Of a DNA stretch of 64,000 nucleotides, positions 1 through 9,340 are shown in pieces (the first letter of the stretch is position 1; each line of letters starts with the position of its first letter). A program made the translations under genes and the position numbers. Under the pieces are notes generated by a model. That model had not been told where the DNA came from, made no database searches, and worked only from the letters and a program-made list of their open reading frames with translations. The DNA comes from Diplonema papillatum (taxonomy: Eukaryota; Euglenozoa; Diplonemea; Diplonemida; Diplonemidae), in assembly GCA_030068145.1 (NCBI GenBank), contig JAPJBO010000011.1, forward strand, positions 124,001 through 188,000. Reading direction: 5' to 3'.

Positions 1-216
1 GACTCCGCGGCGGAGCCGGTACCGAAAAGACGCAAAGGACGCGTCGATGCGCCACGACCATCGCCCAGGCGCCGAGAAAAAGCAGAAATCGACGCGCAAC
101 CGATGAACCTCGACGAGCAATCGAAGAAGAAGCGAAGCACCAAACGCGCGCCTGAGCGCGACGATCAAGACGAGCTAAAGAGGCGAAAGCATGACACTTC
201 ACGTGCGAAGAGATAA
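1..216 (+). CDS. C-terminal end of an unidentified basic protein (partial)
   Basis: One frame is open from the first base of the window to a TAA at 214-216, giving 71 codons. The start lies off the left edge. The peptide is very basic (24 of 71 residues are K or R) with clusters such as KRRKGR, RRREK, SKKKRSTKR and LKRRKH mixed with acidic residues. This composition fits a disordered nuclear or nucleic-acid-binding tail, but no domain is recognised. GC-rich third positions and the lack of stops in a lysine-rich frame favour real coding. An AT-rich, uncoded stretch with poly-C follows directly. It could also be a chance open frame at the window edge. Confidence 0.5.
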   Translation, partial: DSAAEPVPKRRKGRVDAPRPSPRRREKAEIDAQPMNLDEQSKKKRSTKRAPERDDQDELKRRKHDTSRAKR

Positions 217-440
217 CCGCGCCGTCGGCGATGCAGATTATCGCCACAGATTCTTTGCATTCTAACCCCAAAATATTACACTCGATTACGCTCGATCAGG
301 GGGTGGGTGAATTGGCTCATTGTTCCAAATTTATTTTTTCAAAAACCCAAAATTTTTCCAGAAAAAATGGGTGGCCACTTTTTTTTTGGGGTCTAAATCC
401 CTCTCACCAAAAAGACACAAGGTTTTGACCCTGCATGAAA

Positions 441-690
441 TACCGTAATTGGATTAATGTCGAACCGGGTAAAACCTGGGACACCCCCCCCCCCCTGCGA
501 CCCTTTTTCCCTTTCCCTATTTTATTTTACACTTTCTTCGACGAAGACTTGATGCTAGCATCAAACATGCATGCGAGGCAGCGTTCTGCCTAAACATTAA
601 ACTAAGTTTCCTCCCCCCCCCCCCCCCCCGAAAAATATGGTCTTTGGGTGTGTCCCAGGTTTACCCGGTTCGGCTTTTTTATGGTAACAA
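441..690. mobile_element. MITE-C copy, interrupted by an HP85 repeat
   Basis: The left arm starts TACCGTAATTGGATTAATG at 441 and continues into an ACCGGGTAAAACCTGGGACA arm. The complementary arm (GTGTCCCAGGTTTACCCGG) lies at about 650-680. The 85-bp HP85 repeat and two poly-C runs sit between the arms, so HP85 probably inserted into or beside the foldback. No coding capacity is seen. The outer right end is not clear here; a detached right end lies at 1300-1366. Confidence 0.55.
536..616 (+). repeat. HP85 double-hairpin repeat
   Basis: One of at least seven dispersed copies. It has a CTTCGACGAAGACTTG lead, a GATGCTAGCATC palindrome, a GGCAGCGTTCTGCC hairpin, then AAACTAAG and a poly-C tail. 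Function unknown. Confidence 0.7.
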
Positions 691-765
691 CCGCGGTTGT
701 CGTCATCAAAAAAAAAAAAAAAAAAAGTGACGGTTGGCAGCGTACTGTGGAAATTACCAAACAGT
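676..765 (+). repeat. REP-P dispersed repeat
   Basis: Contains a palindromic ACAACCGCGGTTGT, an A-run, and GTGACGGTTGGCAGCGTACT followed by GTGGAAATTACC. The same order is found at 23146-23222 inside a MITE-E copy, and in part at 42305-42370. It looks like a small non-coding mobile repeat. Confidence 0.55.
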
Positions 766-849
766 AAGACGTGGGGAGCCCAAGAACACTCACCGAACGT
801 GGTGAGATTCTGGGACACCTGGGTACGTAGGACCAGCTAGCAGCACGTC

Positions 850-1000
850 CTACAGCCCGTGCCGCTGGAATAGGATGCCGGACCACCATTCGTAGATACG
901 ATGGCACATCTTGCCGGCCCCTTCCACGTCGTTCAGCGCCAGCGCAATCAAGTCGAGGAGAGACACCGGCAGCGCCTTCAACTCGCACTGGCTGCCCGAG
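850..1000 (-). CDS. Probable C-terminal exon of an unidentified gene
   Basis: On the minus strand a frame runs to a TAG at 850-852. It ends in a peptide of coding-like composition: hydrophobic segment LPVSLLDLIALALNDVEG, then AGKMCHRIYEWWSGILF and QRHGL. The frame stays open further upstream (to beyond 1100), but the convincing part starts near CELKALPV at about 987. AG-ended, pyrimidine-containing sequence lies just upstream, so an exon boundary near 990-1000 is possible. No start codon is assigned and no family is recognised. Tryptophan- and leucine-rich helices would fit a small helical domain. Chance openness of a GC-rich frame is the alternative. Confidence 0.35.
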
Positions 1001-1227
1001 GCGGCTCGCTGATGCCGGCGGAAAAGAAAGTACGGGTGGACACGCTGAGGACGGTCGGTGGCTCTCCGTACATCACAGCCTTGGGGCGAGCTTATTATTG
1101 AGCAGGCGAACGTCTCCCGGGTCGATACTCTGCGTGCAAGTGTATTTTTGTTGTCCGCTGAATAGAATGAGTACTCAGTGTATTCAAAAAGAAATCTTCT
1201 TTTCTCAAAAAAACCTAAAACCCCGGA

Positions 1228-1258
1228 ATTTCAAGCGAACTTTAACTCTAAAAAAACA
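1228..1258 (+). repeat. GCGAACTTTAACTCTAAAA dispersed motif
   Basis: A copy of the short motif CAAGCGAACTTTAACTCTAA followed by an A-run. The motif recurs with small changes at about 11765, 14643, 20683, 20924, 29023, 38637, 39690, 45740 and 57415. Where longer, it is the 3' part of REP-Q. Confidence 0.6.
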
Positions 1259-1299
1259 TTGCCCAATTTCGCACGTCTGTACGGTTAATACAACGAGTA

Positions 1300-1366
1300 C
1301 TCCGATAATTCGACCCCCAGTAACCCGTTCAGCTTTAGCCCAGTTCACATTATTCCAATTACGGTA
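1300..1366. mobile_element. MITE-C right-end fragment
   Basis: Ends with CACATTATTCCAATTACGGTA, the inverted counterpart of the MITE-C left end, preceded by GTAACCCGTTCAGCTTTAGC. The left half is missing nearby. Confidence 0.5.
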
Positions 1367-1481
1367 CTCTTTCTTACCCTACTCATTTTCCTCCTACCGC
1401 CCCAACCGCCTTACAACAACGAAAAGAAAGAAAAAAAAAAAGGAAAAAGGGATACGTTCTGAGCAAACAAAACTCTGCTTC

Positions 1482-1566
1482 CCTCGAAGAAGACTTGATG
1501 CTGGCCATCGAGCATACATGAGAGGCAGCTATTCTGCCCAAACACGAAACTAAGGTCCCCCCCCCG
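1482..1566 (+). repeat. HP85 double-hairpin repeat
   Basis: CTCGAAGAAGACTTGATGCT, a variant of the first palindrome, then GGCAGCTATTCTGCC, AAACTAAGG and a poly-C tail. The hairpin stem is kept while the loop differs from the 536 copy. Confidence 0.65.
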
Positions 1567-1569
1567 TGA

Positions 1570-2814
1570 AGAAGCGGCGGCACCCACCGACGAGCGACCC
1601 CAAGAGCACCGCAGGCGCCGCAAAGGGGGCAACAGTGCCCTTGCCCTCACCACACAAGCCTTGCCCGCTCTCCAGTCGTAGCTCTGCCGGTGCACAAATT
1701 GGTGTCACCCCTCCCCTTCACTCATCTTTCTTTGTTCTTCGCTTCCAGCCAACATCCAGCCCCTTTTCGATCCACAATCACCCTCACGCGCTTCTGCGGA
1801 CAGGCCTACCGCAGGTCGAATCGCAAAAAACAGCCCACACCAGACACACACATATGCACAGATACCGACACCAAATATCTTTGTTCGACGGCGAAAGTAA
1901 GTATAAAGAACAAGCCGACGCATTCTTGTTGGGCACATGCGCCTTTCGACCTTTCAGTTGTGCATTGGCGACCAGAACTGACCAATGGTACCTGCACGGC
2001 CAGTGATGTCACGGTAGTCAACGAAGTACTGCGTCCTGTACACGCGAATCGTCGCTATGTACGAAACAGTGTTCCTTCTCCTCCGTGCATCAACCCCGGC
2101 CCATACAGACTTGCTCCCCCCAGTCGATCCCTACGATCGACACTGACCCATGTGTCACCTTTGTGTGTCGTCTTCGAGAACCAGGAAATTGAAGAAGATG
2201 GCGAGCAGACCAGTTCTCGTTGTGAGCGTGCACTTCGATATGTGTAAATTTACCAAATCGTGAAATTGTGATCTAAACGAAAAACTGGCGCAGTCTACCC
2301 GCGACACTGTACTCGCAGCTTTGCTTTTTTGCTCCCCGCTCCAAGTCGCACCCGATGTCGTCAGCACTGGGAACTTTTAGTACACGGACCGCACGGATCA
2401 GCATGCACTTTGTCATCAGCACAGGCTTACAAATGGCATGAATAGCAGTGCGCCCACCGTGCTACACAACGTCCGAAACTCCCGCGCTTTCAACGCTGCC
2501 GGTCTGAGATCCACACACCTCACACAAGACATGAAGAAAGTGCAGCTTTCCAGGATAGTTAACCCTGTCCCCGCGTGAAGCGTTTCAGGGGTCAACCCTT
2601 CCTTCAAAAAGAGACGACTGCATCATCAGGATCGTCAATGTGTCACCCCTTCAGATCTCTGCATCCAGGTTGCGGACTGTTCACGCATTCCCTTTCGGCA
2701 ATCCTGCACGTCCGCCCCCGAACCATGCGCCGTAGCACATTAGGCAGGCGTTTCCAGTGCGTTCGGGGCCAAGCTACTTCCCTGACTGTCGTCGACAACG
2801 AAAAAAGAAAGTTT
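1570..2814. other. No gene recognised
   Basis: Several short open frames overlap on both strands but none shows a domain, codon pattern or partner copy. No repeat of this window was recognised in it. Confidence 0.5.
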
Positions 2815-2945
2815 GGAACACCGTACACACCGATACTCTTACCTCGTGTAACCACGCAGCATAAAGGATATCTTCCCATATTTGCCAACGATCACCCGGA
2901 GACTTTAAAGCCCAGAAGTTTCAGAGCGTACGTTCGTTCTAAAAT
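2815..2945 (+). repeat. REP-Q long repeat, diverged copy
   Basis: Shares CTTACCTCGTGTAACCAC, ATATCTTCCC and ATCACCCGGAGACTTTAAA with 20822-20950, in the same order. It ends in a diverged form of the GCGAACTTTMACTCTAAAA motif. Non-coding dispersed element of unknown class. Confidence 0.55.
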
Positions 2946-3304
2946 ACTGGCCCACCTGACGGTGGAGGCCCACGCTTGACTCTCTGTGATTGCCACGTTT
3001 TGAATGCAAATACTTGAATAAGTGATTGCTTGAATCGCTGGTTTTGAGGTTCGTGAGGACGGGGTCGGACTGAACAAGGTTCTCTTCGTTCTTTCAGCAG
3101 CCGTAGGAACGATCGGAAGCCTTGACCCCAATCTTCACCACCTCCGCCAGGCTTTTCATCACCGAGCAGGTCTCTGTTCGTTTTCTTCTCCGTTCTATTG
3201 TTCACGTCCGCAAGCCTGATTTCCTCCGGCCACATTGCGAGCACGACAAGGTCCGCAACCCATGACGGAGGGACAGGCCTGCAGCCGTTTTCTTTCTTTA
3301 TTCG

Positions 3305-3555
3305 CCTATGCTGTACAGTACCGGGGGGCCAAGCCCCACGTGTCCGGCGGTACTGCAGAGCCACGGGCCCACGGGTCAAGTGGCCACCATTTCCCAAACC
3401 AAAGCATCAAGATATGGCGTACCTTGGGGCTTGGCGCTTGCGCTGAACACGAGCCCATAGAGACGGTCAACCACAGGGCAGAGCTGACGGGGCAGCGGCA
3501 CACCGTGCTAATTTCGACTCAAGCTTTGCATGCTGCGGTTGACCGGTTGATAGGT
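3305..3555 (-). repeat. REP-R dispersed repeat
   Basis: Reverse-orientation copy of a ~260-bp repeat also at 31096-31370 and 33962-34222. Shared blocks include GGTACTGCAGAGCCACGGGC, TTGGGGCTTGGCGCTTGCGC and GAGACGGTCA. Several frames are open across it (giving AEHKLVETVS-like peptides in the other copies), but the frames are not kept between copies, so it is treated as non-coding. Confidence 0.6.
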
Positions 3556-3716
3556 TCTTGCCGGAGCGAACTTGTGCGACGTTGTTGTTGGTGCGCCTAT
3601 TCATTAGTTTCACATTCTCATAATCGTGCGCGTGTGAAAAGCGGGCTCCTGCCTGCGCCACATGCGCGTGTCGGTTCTGGGTACTTTCTTTCTTGTATAA
3701 GCACCCGCTTTGTTAG

Positions 3717-3907
3717 GAAATACTTGAGGAGGCTGCCAGCTGCAAAAGATCAAAGGAGATAAATGTGCTGTAGCCCACACGAAACACAGGTGAACCTGGG
3801 TTTAGTGGCGGGCGTAAGCGTTCAAAAAAGACCCACTTTGTAGTTGTATCGTTTCTCCCCCTCTAGCCTCGTTCGAAGTAAGCGCAAGGCAGCCCCCCGA
3901 GTATTTT
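3717..3907 (-). mobile_element. MITE-A copy
   Basis: 191 bp between imperfect inverted ends AAATACTTGAGGAGGCTGCC and GGCAGCCCCCCGAGTATTTT. Internal blocks are shared with the other copies: CACACGAAACACAGGTGAAC, TTTAGTGGCGGGCGTAAGCG and TCCCCCTCTAGCCTCGTTCG. A TATAAGCACCYGCTTTG flank outside the left end is also conserved, so the true end may lie ~20 bp further out. Confidence 0.7.
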
Positions 3908-4389
3908 TTATACACCAGCATTGCCACGCCACGACGAAGGAAAAGGGTGAGAGCTTATCCTGCGTGGAAAAATAGGCCAAGTGTTTTGCCTGTGGGCCCT
4001 TTAATGGCCGCTGACACTGGCAGCCTGTTTCCACGTTCTTGCGGAAGCTGGCTTTCACACCGGGAAGCCGTCCGGCCGAAAAGAAAAATAAACCCGTACG
4101 CCCATAACACAATGCAATCTGAGACACCAGACTACCATCAACCTCGGTTGATTGTCGGCAGAGTGTGATGCTGAGCAGTGCAACCTACTTCGGGCAGCAT
4201 ACTGGATACGAGCATGTGATATGTCATGGCATGCCTCTTCTTGATTCGCGGACGATCCTTTTGTAATGTCAGCGCCGCCGTTTGAAAACATCGGCGAGGT
4301 CACACCAGGTTAGCTAGCTATGCCGCTAGTGCGGAGTGCTTGCCCCGGTTGCGCACAAAGCCACACTGTTTCCCCCCCCTTTTTTTTTT

Positions 4390-4535
4390 TACATAAGCGC
4401 CAGCTTGAAAGGAAATGCTCGACGATGCTGCCCGACAAAGAACAGAAGGGATCCCAAGTGCTGTAACTACCGAACCACGTGTTGAACGGACGTGAGGTCA
4501 TGCGGGTCTACCTCTACACGACAAATCACACAGTA
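4390..4535 (+). mobile_element. MITE-B copy, truncated
   Basis: Begins in a T-run followed by ACATAAGCGCCAGCTTG and AAATGCTCGACGATGCTGCC, then continues as in the complete copies to about GACAAATCACACA. The right half is missing. Confidence 0.65.
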
Positions 4536-4842
4536 TGAGATCGACGATCTTTACTACCCCAAACGAGTATTGGCGCTTGTACACGAGGTTTGCCTCGTTG
4601 CTGCTGGGAAACCATCGTACATTCACTTCTCGCTTGCCCACCCTTCCCTATCGCAACTTGCAAATCCAGTGCCGAGGCGCCACGACGATCGTGGCAGACA
4701 CGCGTGTCATAATCATCGCGGGACTCTACGAATGGTCTGCTCATCACGCAGCAAACGCAAGAACGCAGCAGCAGCAGCAGCAGCGAACGGGATGGAGGCA
4801 TTCGGTTTTCTTCTTCTTTTGTATACACACCTGCTTTGTAGG

Positions 4843-5107
4843 AAATACTTGAGGAGACTGCCAGTTGCGAAATCTCGAAGGAGGGAAATAATGTGGTATC
4901 ATCAGCATGCCGATGACTCCCCACTATCACAACAATATTCCAAGATCAAAGGAGGTAAATGTGCTGTACCCACACGAAACACAAGTAAATCTGGGTTTAG
5001 TGGCGGGCGTAAGTGTTCAACAAAAAAGACCCACTTTGTTGATGTGTTGCTTTCTCCCCCCTCTAGCCTCCTTCGAAATGAGCACAAGGCAGTCCTTCGA
5101 GTATTTT
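4843..5107 (-). mobile_element. MITE-A copy with an internal insertion
   Basis: Inverted ends AAATACTTGAGGAGACTGCC and GGCAGTCCTTCGAGTATTTT. It is ~70 bp longer than the standard copy: an extra block holding ATCAGCATGCCGATGAC replaces the short CAAAAGATCAAAGG junction. The same extra block is seen in the diverged copy at 5942, so it is an old subfamily trait rather than a private insertion. Confidence 0.65.
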
Positions 5108-5212
5108 TTTAATAGTACATCTGTACTGACGGGAACATTTCCGGAACAACGGTTGCATCTGAAAGAGAAAACGAAGCCAACCAAAAAGTGCTAATACAGG
5201 AAACCCCCCCCC

Positions 5213-5262
5213 CCACATGAGAGGCAAGTAGCGCCTGAACACGAAACTAAGATTTTCCCCCC
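5213..5262 (+). repeat. HP85 fragment
   Basis: Keeps CATGAGAGGCA, AAACTAAGATTTTCCCCCC and part of the second hairpin only. Confidence 0.45.
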
Positions 5263-5662
5263 GAGAGGTTTATACCCTGTACACGCAAAGGACAAGAAAC
5301 CTTTGCCAGAAGCTTTTGCCTTCTCATTTTTTTTTTCATCACGTTTGGTCAGTTGATGCTGATCGCCCGTTACTTCGTTATATCAGTGCGAGCCCCAACT
5401 CCGGAAATGTTCCTTTTTTTTCTTCTCGCCAGAGACAGATGGCGGAGCCGCTTCCGTCCACGTTCCCCCCAAGTTATATCCGACCCTGCCTCCCCTCACA
5501 CCCGCCCTTCCCTTTCCTGAACGAGCGTGCGCAAAAGGCACGCCGCGTGTATAACACAACGACGACCCCTGACTTTCCAGTTGTGCTTCTTCTCGGGCAA
5601 CGAGCAGTCGGTGCATCGAGACAACAGGGAGTGGGGAAGGCTGCACGCACACGTGGGAATCA
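5263..5662. other. No gene recognised
   Basis: Pyrimidine-rich sequence with one 159-codon plus-strand frame that runs on into the MITE-E copy. Low-complexity composition and absence of any recognisable motif argue against a gene. Confidence 0.45.
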
Positions 5663-5838
5663 CACGGAAATGCCTCAGAAGCCGGAGTTGAAGAGGGTGT
5701 GTCCGAGTCACATTCGAAAAGCGGGTGGTGTGCACTGCAACCAAAACGCTGCAAATCCACACCCGAAAACGCCGGTGCGCCGCCTGACTTTGTAACTCCA
5801 GCTTTTAACTTCAGCTTCTGAGGCCGGACACTACCGTG
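5663..5838. mobile_element. MITE-E copy
   Basis: Inverted ends (CTCAGAAGCCGGAGTTGAAG at the left; CAGCTTCTGAGGCCGGACAC at the right), an AGAGGGTGTGTCCGAGTCAC block and a remnant CGAAAAGCGGGTG hairpin. Same architecture as 23027, 44087 and 58066, and related at its ends to the two-gene element at 59172-63466. Confidence 0.65.
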
Positions 5839-5941
5839 CCGGCAGCGGGTACACCCACGAAATATGTGTCAGCCGCACATGCTGCGTTGCTCGAGAAGCC
5901 TCGTTTGGAAATGTTTTAGATGATAAGCACCCGTCTTGTAG

Positions 5942-6398
5942 GAAATGCTTGAGGAGGCCGCGAGATACGGATCGCAGGAGTCTGTCGTCTCATCAGCATG
6001 CCGGTCAACACCCTCCCCTACAACTAAGATTTTCCCCCCGTGCCCACTATCCTCACCCACTATCGCAACAGAAGCTGAGGCGGAGAAGCCCCTCGTCACA
6101 CCACCCGACGGCTGCGACACGCTGTGTTTTCACATCTTGCCGGGCGCTAGCACCCTGCAAGAGCTAACGTGCCACAACCGTGCCACCGAAAGGTGAGACG
6201 AGAGGCGTCGGTTCACTCAGTCGACGGACCCGACCACTGTCGCAACAGCAACAAACAAAGGTCCCGAATTTCCACAGAGGAAATCTGCATGTGCTGCTCA
6301 CAAAACACAGGGGAAGCCTGGGCTTTGTGCCGGGTCGAAGCGTTCGTTCAGCGTCGAACCAAGCACCGAGCGGCACCTTTGAGTGTTTTTTTTTTTTT
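5942..6398 (-). mobile_element. MITE-A copy, strongly diverged
   Basis: Starts AGGAAATGCTTGAGGAGGCC and keeps ATCAGCATGCCG, CACAAAACACAGGGGAAGCC, GGGCTTTGTGCCGGGT and AAGCGTTCG before a T-run. It is about twice the usual length, so other DNA has been added inside. Confidence 0.45.
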
Positions 6399-6399
6399 T

Positions 6400-7590
6400 T
6401 TTGTTTCCTGAGAGGACCCCCGTTTGCTGACAGATGAAATGCACAAGTCTACTCAAAACAAACGGCAGCGTCCGTGCATCACGACGTGTTGCTCACGTCG
6501 TGATACATAATCTATACGCCCCACAAGGGATTGTCGAAAGCACACAAAATATCCGTACGCGAAGCGATTCATGTGTACCGGGGACTGTGAAACCCCCGGT
6601 AGCCCCCGCCCTAGAAACGACACCCGCTTCTGGGGTTGTCTGGCCACGAAGTATGTCACGCCTTGTCCCAAGGAAGGCAATATTGCATATTTGCAGTTCG
6701 TTCCACCAGAATGCTACCTCATTGCGTGCTTACGGTTATTCAGCCCGTCTCATTTGGAACACATTCCAAGAACTCATTTAGAGACCGTGAACATCCAAGA
6801 ACCATTCGCGGTCTCTAAGTATGGGGTCTTCTTTACTGGAAAGCTGCTACCGCACTCTCTTTCAACGCTCTTTGTTGCGCATACGAAGCTAAGCATGGTC
6901 CACCAACTAGCGTTTCGCTTGCATCTAATGGAGGGCGAGTGGCCGCCGCATGTTTCTTGTTGTCTGTTGTGCGCCTTCTATGCCAGGAGATGACACAGAT
7001 TAGTATGCGTCTGCAGCCACACGAAGACGCCCAACCCCGCACTCCACCCCCACCGCACGACCCGTCCAACCCAGCCCACACCCCTACTTTACCTTATACG
7101 GCTCCACATTAACTCTAACATAGGCCTGTCTCAAGGTGCAACTAGCAAGTTGTATCGCTTTCATTTTTCATTTTCATTCATACCAAAAAAAAAAAAAAAA
7201 CAGGGTACTAGCTTGCCGGCTACGATAGGAAGTAAACGAGTTGCCAGCCTCCTCAGGGGTTTCCTTCCGGAGTGCCACCTGCGGCAGTCGTTTCCTGACG
7301 AGACTTGCATATGTGTGCCACAGTCTTGCCACTGTGTGTGTGCCTCTGTATTGGCCGTGCTTGTCATCGTGATGAAGATTCTGACGAAGGGCGTGTTGGA
7401 TCCGGTGCAAAAAGACACCGTTCCGGAGTTGGGCGGCGATAATCTGCCGGCGACGCGGTGATCTCTTCCGCACGTGATGTGTCTTTAGCTCGTCTTGTCG
7501 AGCTTTGTGGAACGTAATTCCGTAGAGCCTAATCGAGTGTACTTGCCCGCGTAATCGAGGGTAGACGATCTGAGGTCGCTTTCAGGGCTA
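6400..7590. other. No gene recognised
   Basis: A 140-codon plus-strand frame (6571-6993) has no recognised domain and mediocre composition. An A-run lies at 7185-7201. No repeat family of the window was identified. Confidence 0.45.
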
Positions 7591-7639
7591 CGTGAATTGG
7601 CTCAGTACAGCTGCACTGTTCCAACAAGCCAACAAGTCG

Positions 7640-7845
7640 AAAGGCACCTGGCGTTCATCGTCGGAAGCTCAAAACAAGAAAAGAGGGGGAAGCGCTGTCT
7701 TCTTTCCTCTTTTTTTCCCTTTTTTTTTGCACATAAAAGGCCAAACGACAACCGACCGGCGTTCATCGTCGAAAACACAAAAAAACAAGAAAAGTGGGGG
7801 AAACGCTGTCGCCTTTCCTCTTTTTTTTGCACCTTTCTGCATTCT
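7640..7845 (+). repeat. Two-copy tandem duplication (~115-bp period)
   Basis: GGCGTTCATCGTCG, ACAAGAAAAG, GGGGGAA(G/A)CGCTGTC and CTTTCCTCTTTTTTT occur twice in the same order. Part of the block resembles the GGGATCGTCGGAAACACAAA motif dispersed at 14893, 20580, 31560, 33960 and 39660. Confidence 0.55.
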
Positions 7846-8009
7846 GCACCTTCCTCCAGGCGTCAGAAGATGTGGGGGCGATACCCTCCTTGCCTTTCGT
7901 TCTCGTTTCTTTTGTTTCCACCTGAGGGATACGCACATCTGTCTTACTCCCATAACATCGATGCAGGAAACCCTGGGGTGTTGTTGGTTGTTTACATCGT
8001 TAAGTTGTA

Positions 8010-8142
8010 AAAGGGAGAGGCCGAATGATAACAGTTATTTGACACGCGTCTGACTGTCATAAAACACTGCCGTTGTTTGGACCCTACATCATGCCCACCC
8101 GGACACAAACCTTTTGGTATTCGACCACCCAGCCCTTTAGCC
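8010..8142. mobile_element. MITE-D copy, diverged
   Basis: CCGAATGATAACAGTTATTT, GACACGCGTCTGACTGTC and AAAACACTGCC at the left, TTTTGGTATTCGACCACCC at the right, as in 22657 and 43840. G/C runs at the ends are eroded. Confidence 0.55.
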
Positions 8143-8326
8143 GTAGGCAACTATGCAGCGATGTAGTGGTGGCGCCGCAGGGGACGATGCAACGATGCGG
8201 CAACGCCGTTCATCGACTCAATACCCCGAAGATAATCCCGAATTTTGCCAAGAAGATAGGACGCGGCCTACAAGATTCGTCTTCGGCCAGAGTGTCATCT
8301 TTTTTGTATAAGCACCTGCTTTGTAG

Positions 8327-8520
8327 GAAAAACTTGAGGAGGCTGCCAGCTGCAAAAGATCAAAGGAGGTAAATGTGCTGTAGCCCACACGAAACACAGG
8401 TACATCTGGGTTCAGTGGCGGGCGTAAGCGTTCAACAAAAACGACCCATTTTGTAGTTGTATTGTTTCTCCCCCTCTAGCCTCGTTCGAAGTAAGCACGA
8501 GGCAGCCCCTCGAGTATTTT
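8327..8520 (-). mobile_element. MITE-A copy
   Basis: Ends AACTTGAGGAGGCTGCC and GGCAGCCCCTCGAGTATTTT, ~194 bp. It carries the conserved outer flank TATAAGCACCTGCTTTG and all internal blocks. Closest in length and sequence to the 3717 copy. Confidence 0.7.
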
Positions 8521-9054
8521 TTTTCTTGTGTCTAGCAAATGCAATTTGTCAAGAACAAAAGCCGATCGATGGCAGTGCACTGTCCTCCCTCCCGTTGGAT
8601 GAACAAGACAGGTTTGAAGGAAGTGCGCGTATAACAAAAAGGGACGTAAATGAAAATGCCGTTCATCGCAACGACATCGTTTTCGTCAGTGCGCACAGAC
8701 AAAGGAAGCGCCCGATCCGTTTGTTTTTGAACATCGTTGCAAGTCCGACGGCCGAATATAAGACAGATGTGCAAACACCGCGGGTGCAAAAGAGAAGAAA
8801 AACAAATTTTCAGGGCCCCGGCCCCTCATGGTTTCATTCCTTGCTGATTGCGGATTGTCGCACTCCCTTCCCCCTTTCCCTCTCCTCTCTCTTTTCGCTT
8901 AAGGGGTGCTCCGCAAATGTATAGCGGCTGAGCAAGCGGCTGAGCAGCCGTAGACAGCGTGATTTGGTGGCTTGATCCGAGTTCAGAGCCGATCGAGCGC
9001 GGATGAGTGCAGATCCTGCTGACAGCTACGAGGATGCGCTAGAGTGCGTGTGTT
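8521..9054. other. No gene recognised; REP-P-like fragment
   Basis: GTCAGTGCGCACAGACAAAGGAAGCGC at 8686-8712 resembles sequence after the REP-P fragment at 42360. A 155-codon plus frame crosses the MITE-A border and is not credible as a gene. Confidence 0.4.
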
Positions 9055-9340
9055 CCACAATACGTGCACTTGCCGGCAAATGGGTTGGTGTGGGCCTCGG
9101 TCGAGCGTGAACGAGAGCAGATCGTGGTTGTGGCCACGATGATGCACCAAAGCATGAGTGGATTGGAGAGCGCCGCACTAGGGAGCACTGGATGGCGCGT
9201 GCTCGTGCACTTCCCGGCAAGTGGGTTGGTGTGGGCCTCCGTAGAGCGTGAACAAGAGCAGATCCTGGTTGTGGCCACAATGACGCACCAAAACCATGGG
9301 TGGATTAGAGAGCGCTGCACTTGGGAGCACTGGATACACG
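9055..9340 (+). repeat. Two ~140-150-bp tandem repeats, source of the 38-bp minisatellite
   Basis: GTGCACTT-CCGGCAA-TGGGTTGGTGTGGGCCTC and GAGCGTGAACRAGAGCAGATC are each present twice, the second copy starting near 9209. Each copy contains one GCAGATCCTGGTTGTGGCC-like segment followed by AYGATGCAC, which is the unit that is then amplified from 9341. Confidence 0.75.
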
